Positions 56,490 through 64,000 of a DNA stretch of 64,000 nucleotides are shown in pieces. The translations under genes were made by a program, and so were the position numbers. The notes beneath the pieces were generated by a model that was given only the letters and a program-made list of their open reading frames with translations, did not search any database and was not told where the DNA came from. Positions within the stretch are counted from its first letter, which is position 1. Every line of letters begins with the position of its first letter. The DNA comes from Mermis nigrescens. Its lineage: Eukaryota; Nematoda; Enoplea; Mermithida; Mermithidae. The stretch lies in contig JAVLUZ010000154.1 of NCBI GenBank assembly GCA_036768485.1, forward strand, positions 39,924,851 to 39,988,850. The letters are read 5' to 3'.

Positions 56490-56747
56490 CATACATGGGC
56501 AGCAAGAAAATTCTGGTGGAGGGGTGCAAGATTTTTTTTTTGAAGGTCAAAAAATGGCCTCAAAAATGGTGGTATGGCAATAAAAACACCATTTTTTCGA
56601 CGTTTCTCATCAAGCACTATCCATTGGCATCAAAAAATTGCAGAAAAAACGAAAAAAATTTTCAAAAATTGAATTCTGGGAGGGGGTATTTTGGTTTCTG
56701 GGGATTTTCTGGGGGTGCCTACCCCCAAACCCCCATGCCCAGGTGTG
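56490..56747 (-). mobile_element. MITE-A, 258 bp, duplication GTCCCATC
   Basis: CATACATGGGCAGCAAG to CATGCCCAGGTGTG, with GTCCCATC at 56482-56489 and 56748-56755. The target lies in unit D at AGTCCCATCC, a block intact in units A-C. Confidence 0.93.
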
Positions 56748-56822
56748 GTCCCATCCATATCTACACTATGTGCACATGTATTTATTCACGCTATAATCTT
56801 TCTATACAGTGACATTAAAATG

Positions 56823-57046
56823 TAGTCTGTTTCATTTAACTTTGCAGTTTTCTTTATAATTTTTCCGCAAGAATCAGGCTACAAAAGTGATTTAAAATTT
56901 GGATGCACCAATGCGGCTTAACAATGACATGTGTCTTCATATAAGTCGATAGACTGTCGAATATCATTTTTACTGCACTAGTTTAAAGCTCTTTTGTAGT
57001 CGCTTAAAATTTTTTTGAAAACTTAAAAGCTAAATGAAACAGAGTA
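56823..57046. mobile_element. Tc1/mariner-like MITE, 224 bp
   Basis: TAGTCTGTTTCATTTAACTT on the left pairs with AAAGCTAAATGAAACAGAGTA on the right. TA follows on the right, and TG (a decayed TA) stands on the left. It shares termini and the AAGAATCAGGCTACAAAAG block with 61108-61330. Confidence 0.75.
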
Positions 57047-57194
57047 TAGTTGAAATTTTCACTGCTGTTATTGCTTTATTTGCCCAGAATTGTATACTTG
57101 CTCGTGCTTTGACGCTAATTCACGCCGAGGTGGTTACAAGCACGTTCATTTTATTCAGCGTCTATTTGGCGACAATAACAAATAACCGTGACAG

Positions 57195-57464
57195 TATGCC
57201 TCCCCAACTATGATTGCAAGTGCAACAAATTCTGGCTCGACTGTCGACTGGGGAACTTTTCAGAGCATTTGCGGACAATTGTGCATTAAGGCGGCAATGA
57301 TTGAGAAGATGATGGAGCTGGTGCATTCAAAAGAATTAGATGAAGCCGCAATATCAGATGCTCCTCCTTTACACTCTTTTCAAAGCATTAAGCGGAAGGC
57401 TCCAAATAAAAACATTGAAATGCAACCTCGTTTTTTAAGTGTTAAGCATTGGCACGAAAAATAA
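57195..57464 (+). pseudogene. MULE transposase last-exon fragment
   Basis: Open from ATGATTGCAAGT (upstream TGA) through ICGQLCIKAAMIEKMMELVH, then SISDAPPLHSF-like residues, and KAPNKNIEMQPRFLSVKHW before TAA. A basic N-K-N-I-E-x-Q-P-R-F-x-S end is what I recall from invertebrate MULE transposases. It follows unit D, so it is probably the end of that element with the middle deleted. An acceptor-like CGTGACAG lies at 57186-57193. Confidence 0.55.
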
Positions 57465-57977
57465 TTGAATTTCATTGTATGCTTTAAATATTTGCGCTTT
57501 TATTGTTGTGATTGTTGTTTTTGTAAGTCAAGAAATTTGTGTCTATTAAGATAGTTCACATTTATGATTTTACATGCAAAAAGCTATGCCATGCTGTCAG
57601 TCATTTGCAGAATATAACATAGCATGTATGTAGATAAACTGTCAAAATCGTCTGGTCAAAAGTTCAGGATAATTGGCTTTCGAGGTTTTTTATCTTTTTG
57701 CCATTCTGGCATATGCGACTTTCTTGGGGGGGGCGTAAAATCCCCAGCTGATGTATGCAGCATAGTGTATGTGTAGATGAGATACTTGTATGAATATCAA
57801 AAAACCTATAGCCCGTTTCACATAACTTTGTGCATAAGTTATAAGAATTTTCATTGACAGTAGGCTAAGGGTTATGATAATTATGTATCAGATTAATGCT
57901 ATGAGCGCAATCTGTCAGCCTATTGTCAGAGATAGTTTTAAAATTTATGACCGAACTTAGACTATACATATGTGCTT

Positions 57978-58522
57978 AAAGTCTTGTTTCATTTATCTGA
58001 GAGCATTTTCAGTAAATGTTTTTGAAGGCTACAGTAACCCCTTCTTTCTTATTTACTGTAGTTTGCTAAATCTCACTGTAGTTACGTAGCAGAAAAGAGT
58101 TTTTCAATAACATTTTTGCGACGTAATTTATTCTTGTCTTCCAGCAAATTAATCAACTCACAGATATAAATCGCGCATTCAGCTTATCTTTAGTTGACAC
58201 TTTAAACACAATAGACTAAAATTTAAGAAATGCTGTGAACTCCCACATAACTCAGTGGTAAAATGTCTGCTTGTCATGTCAAAGCAACTGGGTTTGATTC
58301 CAACCGATAGCTTTTTATTTAGTGCACTTACTGTAGTATGTCCCAGTACCGATTAAATGCCTAAATTAAATTTATATAGGCGGATTAGTGCATTAAAAAT
58401 GGAAGAATTCCAGCCACTCGCCCTCACTGAGCTGATCTGCTGAATCACAGTAATTTGTCTTGTTTTGCTTACTGTAGCCCTTGAAAGAATTGACTAAAAA
58501 GCTCTTGAATAAATAAAACAGA
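57978..58522. mobile_element. Inverted-terminus element carrying a tRNA-like segment
   Basis: AAGTCTTGTTTCATTTATCTGAGAG on the left and the inverted form of AGTCTGTTTTATTTATTCAAGAGC on the right resemble the Tc1-like termini above, with about 70 percent agreement by eye. A related ACATAACTTTGTGCATAAG pair lies outside (57812, 58545). Target bases were not resolved. Confidence 0.5.
58239..58313 (+). ncRNA. tRNA-like sequence (degenerate, GTC anticodon position)
   Basis: CATAACTCAGTGGTAAAATG resembles an A box and D arm. TTGTCAT stands at the anticodon position (GTC, Asp). GGGTTTGATTCCAACC is a good B box and T arm. The acceptor and anticodon stems pair poorly, so this is a tRNA pseudogene or a SINE head, not a working tRNA. 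Confidence 0.5.
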
Positions 58523-58559
58523 CTATACATAGTCTATTTCACACAAGTTTGGGCATGAA

Positions 58560-59465
58560 TCAACTACTACATTTTATACTATAAAAAAGGAAGTCGACAA
58601 ACCATCTTCAAGTGTACAGATTTGCAAGTTATTTATTTGACTGTCTTAATATGGATGGAGGGCGTGGTAAGCATTTTCTATGTGTTGCTATGTTTTCCAC
58701 AGCAACAGGTTCTGTCGTTATAGGCTTGTCTTGTTAGTTTAGTTGGATTTTTTGTTTGATTGAATTGTTATTTTGCTCATGTTGAACTAGTTTACGTTTT
58801 TGATTATGCTGATGTCATTGCCAATATTCATACCTTCTTATGTCCTGTGCATTTGCAGTTGTATATTTTCGAATGCGCGGATTTTGTTTACAACATTTTT
58901 AAACTGCGATATCTCACCATTACAAACTTCACATCATTTTTGAATTGTGATAATTAAATGCATTTACGGCTCACTTATGTTGACAAATGCACTGATTTTA
59001 TTTGTTTTGATCAATTTTTCTTTTTTTCCTTTCTTTTCTTTTTCCGTCCCTTGTTTCATTTCTTTGACTACGTTAGTGTGGGAGAGAATTCTCATCCTGG
59101 GAAAAATTATGAAATGTTCAGAAACTGAGTATTCTGGTTCCATAATTATATGCTGCAAACGTAAAATCAAAAAAGTAGTTGCTTTGCAAAATTTCTTGAA
59201 TCTTTGCACTTTCTGGCGTTTTTTGCAGGAAAAGCCAAAAATCTTGGCTTTGCGCATATCAAGCATCTATTTGTAAGGTTTCTTCTTCATAATTGTGGAA
59301 AAATTTCACAAATACATATCTTTTGCTTGAATAGTGCATGGCGACCTAAGAAGCCCAGTGTTTGGTGGTAATAATATAATTTATCGATATTATAGTCGTT
59401 TTAGCAGCCAACAGTTTGTCCATTTTTCCATTACCTGAACCATTGAGTTTAAAACTGTTCAGAAG
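58560..59465. other. Stretch without a supported gene
   Basis: A plus-strand frame at 58947-59276 contains a hydrophobic run and a basic tail but matches nothing I recognise, and an overlapping minus-strand frame is equally long. I treat both as unproven. Confidence 0.4.
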
Positions 59466-59472
59466 GGCAAAG

Positions 59473-59736
59473 CACACCTGGGCGTAGAGAGGGGTTTGGG
59501 GGGTATGCACCCCCAGAAACCAAAATACCCCCCAGAAATCAAAATACCCCCCCAGAATTCAATTTTTGAAAATTTTTTTCGTTTTTTTCGCAATTTTTTG
59601 ATGCCAATGGATAGTGCTTGATGAGAAACGTCGAAAAATGGTGTTTTTATCGCCATACCACCATTTTTAAGGCCATTTTTCGACCTTCAAAAAATCTTGC
59701 ACCCCCCCCCCAGAATTTTCTTGCTGCCCACGTATG
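59473..59736 (+). mobile_element. MITE-A, 264 bp, duplication GGGCAAAG
   Basis: CACACCTGGGCGTAGAGAGG to CTTGCTGCCCACGTATG, with GGGCAAAG at 59465-59472 and 59737-59744. It looks closely similar to the copies inside the LINE. Confidence 0.94.
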
Positions 59737-59749
59737 GGGCAAAGTGGTC

Positions 59750-60780
59750 TTACTGCATCAGGCAAATTGCTTGCAATTGTTAAATAGCTGCACTGCTTTC
59801 CGTATAATTATTTTGTCTTTCAACAACTTCTAGATTTTTGGCAATTCAATATCTTCGCTTATCTTGTCCATAAAACATAAAATGTTGGCTTGGTGCATTT
59901 ACCATGCATGAAGTATGCATTTGGGTAAGAAGGATTTTATGGATTCAATTTTCTGCTTAGATACTTTTGTTCACAGCTCACACCAGTACTATTTTTATGC
60001 TCCAGTTTATAACAGTAATAAAACAAAGAAAGGAACATAAATTTATAAACAATACTGCACACAGTATACGATAAAAGTAGAAATATATTTAGCATGCATA
60101 CATATCCGTACTTGCATTGTTAGCACACGAATAGTGATTTTCATCATATTTTGACATCAATTTTAAAGTCTACTGCAATGTATAGAGCTCGTCAAGACAC
60201 ATTCAGAAAAACACCATTAAGTTTGCACAAACTTTTTTACTATTGACATTTCATGCCAGTAGAAAATCAGTTGGGATTTTCTCCCCTACCCCCATGGAAA
60301 AATCTTCACCCTTCCTCGAGGCTTCTTTTGCACAACCCCTATTTGCATGCGTACAAATGAAATGACCAGATCATTTGCACGCTTAGTGCCAAGGTCAGAT
60401 TGTTACTTTTAAAGTGTATTTTTCTTTATACAAGCCCTTAATTACATCAAATTTTCGTCATTCTTTGCAAGTACTCTGAGAATGAACTCAGATACACACA
60501 ATTTGGTACAAAGCAATGAAGATATGGAGGATTTTGTTGTAAAAGCAACTTTAGAGAGGAAAAATTGCATAAGAAACTCGAATTTTCACTGATTTTTCCT
60601 TTCATTTTTGCCCTTACTCCTTCGCAAAAATATTGTTGAAATGTGAACTTCCTAATTTTGTGGTTAGGCGTGTCTGATTTCTGCCAGAATGAAACAGAAA
60701 GGATTATCCGGTTGAAGCTGTCACCACTATTCTTCAGCCAAATGACCTGGCAAAAGGTCTCTTGTGGTTTCTCTGTACTG
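59750..60780. other. Stretch without a supported gene
   Basis: AT-rich sequence. A minus-strand frame over 60447-60878 runs partly through the MITE and includes no known motif. Nothing else was seen. Confidence 0.4.
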
Positions 60781-60785
60781 ACAAA

Positions 60786-60931
60786 CACACATGGGCTTTG
60801 GGGGTTTAGGGGGTATGCACCTCCCCCAGAAATCAAAATACTCCCTCCCCCAGAAATTTTTTTTTGATTTTTTAGCAATTTTTTGATGTCATTGGATAGT
60901 GCTCGATGAGAAACGTCGAAAAATGGTGTTT
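60786..60931 (+). mobile_element. MITE-A, 3' truncated
   Basis: CACACATGGGCTTTGGGGG through GTGCTCGATGAGAAACGTCG. It stops in AAAAATGGTGTTTA, where the AAAGATA tract begins. Confidence 0.85.
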
Positions 60932-60939
60932 AGTGTTGT

Positions 60940-61086
60940 AAAAGATAAGGATTTTTTGCAAGATAAAAGATAAAGATAAAGTTGAAATTTTAAAATCTAA
61001 AAGATAAAGATAAAGATGAAAAATTAAAAAAGATAGATAAAGATAATTTGCAAGATAAAGGAACCAAAAAGATAAAGATAAAGGCT
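60940..61086 (+). repeat. Purine-rich simple repeat (AAAGAT)n
   Basis: Imperfect AAAGATAAAGAT units with TTGCAAGATAAA interruptions. The plus strand has almost no C. Confidence 0.85.
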
Positions 61087-61107
61087 AAATATGGTCGCCT
61101 GGACCTA

Positions 61108-61330
61108 TAGTCTGGTTAATTTAACTTTGAGGTTTTTGAAAAGTTTGAAGCAGTTACAAACGTGTTTTAAACTAATGGAATAAATATGATATATTACAGT
61201 ATGTTGAATTATATAGAGATTTATGCTTGTTTTGAGCCGCATTACTGCATCAAAAGTTTAAACCGCTTTTGTAGCCTGATTCTTGTGGAAAATTTCAGAC
61301 AAAAACCGCAAAGTTAAATGAAACAGACTA
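61108..61330. mobile_element. Tc1/mariner-like MITE, 223 bp
   Basis: TAGTCTGGTTAATTTAACTT and the inverted form of TAGTCTGTTTCATTTAACTT are flanked by TA on both sides. The inverted ends extend about 36 bp with mismatches. Same family as 56823-57046. Confidence 0.8.
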
Positions 61331-61396
61331 TAGGAGAATGTTGTATGTAAAGTGCAATAAACCAGAGTGGGTGATGCAAAGCAGCCAACTGAATGC

Positions 61397-61562
61397 CTAA
61401 CTTTTACACCTGAGTGGCCGTCCTATTTTGGTGGGGAACCAACACTAATTTTGGGGAGACTAAGCCCAAAATGGCCAAAAATAGCACAAAATAACGTTTA
61501 AAAAGTCCTATCCACTGAATTTTGGGGGTTCGGCCATACCCTTCCATTCCCCCAGAGCTATG
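61397..61562. repeat. Repeat-L copy 2
   Basis: GTGGCCGTCCTATTTTGGTG, AATTTTGGGGAGACTAAGC and CCATTCCCCCAGAGCTATG parallel 49078-49256. Confidence 0.7.
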
Positions 61563-61954
61563 TGCCTGCTACTTGCTGACAGCAAGTCATTTCTTTCTTT
61601 TCACAAGCATCAAAACGAAAACGGAAACAATGGGTAAACTACGGAAATGGAAACAATGTGTAAAAGCCAGAAATGGAGATGGAAACAATCCAAAGCACTG
61701 GAACCGGGGTTTCCCAAGTAGGGCCCACCAGAATATACACCCCAAACCCCGTTTCCGGCTAAATTTCTCCCACGTAAGGGGGATTTAGGGGCTCGGTAAC
61801 TGGGTAGCCATTATTCATATGAGAAGCTGACCCTGGTTCCGTTGAAAGTTTCTCCGACTTGGGGGTAGTCAAAAGTGCCGTAAATGGGGTTCCAAAAGTA
61901 GGGCACATCAGGGTCAAAACACCCAACCCCGTTTCCGGCAAAATCTTACGCATG

Positions 61955-62362
61955 GAAGCAGCGTTTTTTGTATTTGGCAAAGATTTTCTCAATGTACAAA
62001 AACTTTTTGGGACCGTCTTTGTACATGTACAACGATTATTGGTAAGTCAAAAATTGCAAAAAAAGGTTTAAAATTCGAAAAAATTTTTGGCGCTCTGCAC
62101 CGAAATGAGTAATTGTGTGTTTTAATATCTTTATAATTGCGGAAATTGCATTTCAAAAGGAAAAATTTCAAATTAGTGATTTTTGCCTTTAGAGACCCAG
62201 AAATTAGCTGAAATACACTACCAAAAGTCGAACAAGTCTGTTTTTACAACACTAAAATTGCTACTGTACCATATTTTAGTACACAAAAATTTGCATGTAT
62301 AAAATGTACAAAGACTTTTGGGGACCATTTTGTACATGTACAAACGGACCTTGTAGTGTGCC
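61955..62362 (+). repeat. Repeat-I copy 2, inserted in the satellite
   Basis: GCGTTTTTTGTATTTGGCAA through CTCTGCACCGAAATGAGTAA to GTACAAAGACTTTTGGGGAC parallels 2461-2880. Satellite sequence resumes on its right with GGGTTCCGTAAG. Confidence 0.75.
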
Positions 62363-62585
62363 AAAACTGGGGTTCCGTAAGTTCATCAGGGTCAACACCC
62401 CTAACCCCGTTTTGGCAAAATTTTACCCATAGAATGGTGGTTTAGGGACTAGGAAATTTAGTAGCTCATTATTCATACATGTAGCTGACCCCAGTTCCAT
62501 TGGGGGTTTCTCCACTCTGAGGGTATTCCAAAGTGGCGGAACCAGGGTTTCACAAGTAGGACCCATCAGGGTCAACACCCGCAAC

Positions 62586-62843
62586 CACACCTGGGCGTGG
62601 GGTTTGGGGGTATGCACCCCCCAAAACCAAAATACGGCCCCAGAAATCAAAATACCCCCCCAGAATTCAATTTTTGAAAATTTTTTTCGTTTTTTTGCAA
62701 TTTTTTGATGCCAATGGATAGTGCTTGATGAGAAACGTCGAAAAATGGTGTTTTATCGCCATACCACAATTTTTAAGGCCATTTTCCAACCTTCAAAAAC
62801 ATCTTGCACCCCCCCCCTAGAATTTTCTTGCTGCCCACATATG
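62586..62843 (+). mobile_element. MITE-A, 258 bp, in the satellite
   Basis: CACACCTGGGCGTGGGG to TTGCTGCCCACATATG. The flanks are CCCGCAAC (62578-62585) and TCCGCAAC (62844-62851). The target is the CCCGCAACCCCG part of a satellite unit. Confidence 0.93.
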
Positions 62844-63691
62844 TCCGCAACCCCGTTTCCAACAAAATTTTACCCATGGGAGGGGGTTTAGGGGCGCGGA
62901 AATGGAGTACCTCATTATTCATCTATGTAGCTGACCCTGGTTCCGTTGTGGGTTTCTTTGCACCTGGGGTTGGTTTAAAGTGGCGGGACCGGCATTCTCC
63001 AAGTAGGACCAATTAATGTAAACACCCCTAACCCCGTTTCCGGCAAAATTTCTCCCAATCAAGGGGTATTTAGGGGCTCAAAAACGGGGTACCCCATTAT
63101 TCATATACGTACATGTAAAATTTTGCCTGGAAAGGGGGTAGGGGTGTTGACCTTAATGGGTCCTATTTGCAAATACCTGGTTGCGCCACTTTGGACCACT
63201 CCTAGGGCAGAGAAACCCCCAAATGAACCGTGGTCAGTAACATATAGGAATAATGAGCTACTTAGCTTTTTAGTCCCTAAACCCAAATTCTAAGGGTAAC
63301 ATTTCGCCAAAAACGGGGTTGGTGGTGTTAAACCTGATGGACCCTACTTACGGAACCCTGGTTCCGGCACTTTGGACTACCCCCAGGTCGGAGAAACCAC
63401 CGACAGAACCATGGTCAGCTACATATATGAATAATGGGGTACCCAGTTTCCGATCCCCTACACCCTCTTCAGTGGGAGAAAATTGGCTGGAAACGAGGTT
63501 GGGGTGTTCACCCTGATGGGCCCTACTTGGGGAACCCCGCTTCCGGCACTTTCGACGACCCTCAGGGCGGAGCAACCCCCGACAGAACCAGGGTCAGCTT
63601 CACATATAAATAATGGGGTACCCGTTTCCGAGCCCCTAAAGTCCCCTTCAGTGGGTGAAACTCAGCCGGAAACGGGGTTAAGGGTGTTGAC

Positions 63692-63957
63692 CACACATGG
63701 GCGTGGGGGGGATCTGGGGGGGTCTGGACCCCCCAGAAAACCAAAAGACCCCCCCCCCCAGAAATCAAAAGACCCCCCAGAAATCAATTTTTGAAATTTT
63801 TTTTCGTTTTTTTCGCAATTTTTTGATGCCAATGGATAGTGCTTGATGAGAAACGTCGAAAAATGGTGTTTTTATCGCCATATCACCATTTTAAGGCCAT
63901 TTTTTCACCTTCAAAAAATCTTGGACCCCCCCAGAATTTTCTTGTTGCCCACGTATG
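63692..63957 (+). mobile_element. MITE-A, 266 bp, in the inverted satellite part
   Basis: CACACATGGGCGTGGGGGG to TTGTTGCCCACGTATG, with perfect duplication GTGTTGAC (63684-63691 and 63958-63965). Confidence 0.94.
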
Positions 63958-64000
63958 GTGTTGACCCTGTTGAACCCTACTTCAGGAACCGCGGTTCTGG

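Larger units (their letters stand above)
61700..64000. repeat. Satellite, about 185-215 bp unit, with an orientation switch
   Basis: Units built from AACCCCGTTTCCGGCAAAAT, TTTAGGGGCTCGGAAA, CCATTATTCATAT, GCTGACCCTGGTTCCGTTG and AGTAGGGCCCATCAGGGTCA. They run in one orientation from 61700 to about 63110, then inverted to the window end. The switch lies near CATTATTCATATACGTACATG. Interrupted by Repeat-I (61955-62362) and two MITE-A copies. The array continues past the right edge. Confidence 0.9.

Noticed and set aside
58947..59276. Possible membrane protein frame on plus, and a Lys-rich frame on minus
   Set aside because: Overlapping frames of equal length, no motif, no splice support, AT/pyrimidine-rich tract explains the hydrophobic run.

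Overview
The window is AT-rich, intron-bearing animal DNA, probably from an invertebrate. The signs are a CR1-type LINE with a PHD finger, a PIF/Harbinger transposon carrying a MADF-BESS gene, MULE, hAT-like, piggyBac-like and Tc1-like elements, and a glutamine-rich host gene with spliceosomal introns. No bacterial operon, rRNA, CRISPR or plastid/mitochondrial gene is visible. Short (TTAGGC)2-3 stretches recall the nematode telomere repeat but are too short to identify the organism. A 100-base run of N at 41885-41984 marks an assembly gap.

Layout. About 1.7-10.7 kb holds the only likely host gene, on the minus strand. Five exons (10514-10681, 8297-7787, 6693-6523, 4817-4678, 1837-1767) have splice sites and phases that fit at every junction. 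The product is Q/S-rich and ends in a charged coiled-coil-like segment resembling TBRG1. Its introns are full of small repeats. From 11 to 19 kb there are broken LINE pieces, a 975-bp hAT-like element, a TTAA-flanked element, a tRNA-derived SINE and a hairpin. From 19.2 to 27.6 kb there is one nearly complete PHD-type CR1 LINE split by three insertions: a 4.2-kb composite of two hAT-like elements, and two 260-bp MITEs whose target duplications allow the empty sites to be read. A nested foldback element (27.7-28.7 kb) follows, then a roughly 60-bp minisatellite (29.4-31.7 kb) interrupted by a piggyBac-like MITE.

From 31.8 to 48.5 kb lie three related MULE-type units: A (truncated), B, and C beyond the gap. 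B and C each carry decayed transposase exons. A fourth, diverged unit (D) is split by a complete 6,850-bp PIF/Harbinger element (49346-56195) with TAA target duplications, inverted termini extended by arrays of palindromic motifs, a DDE transposase gene and an opposing MADF-BESS gene. Both genes show decay. From 56 to 64 kb there are Tc1-like MITEs, a tRNA-like element, further MITE copies and a roughly 200-bp satellite that changes orientation.

The main result is a readable history of nested transposition. One hAT-like MITE family (MITE-A here) occurs at least a dozen times. Ten copies have 8-bp target duplications, five of them of the form GTNNNNAC. In one place copies inserted repeatedly at the same target word. 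Family names (MITE-A, hAT-B, hAT-C, hAT-D, Repeats H-L, units A-D) are local labels. All superfamily calls rest on reading termini, duplications and motifs by eye; no database was searched.
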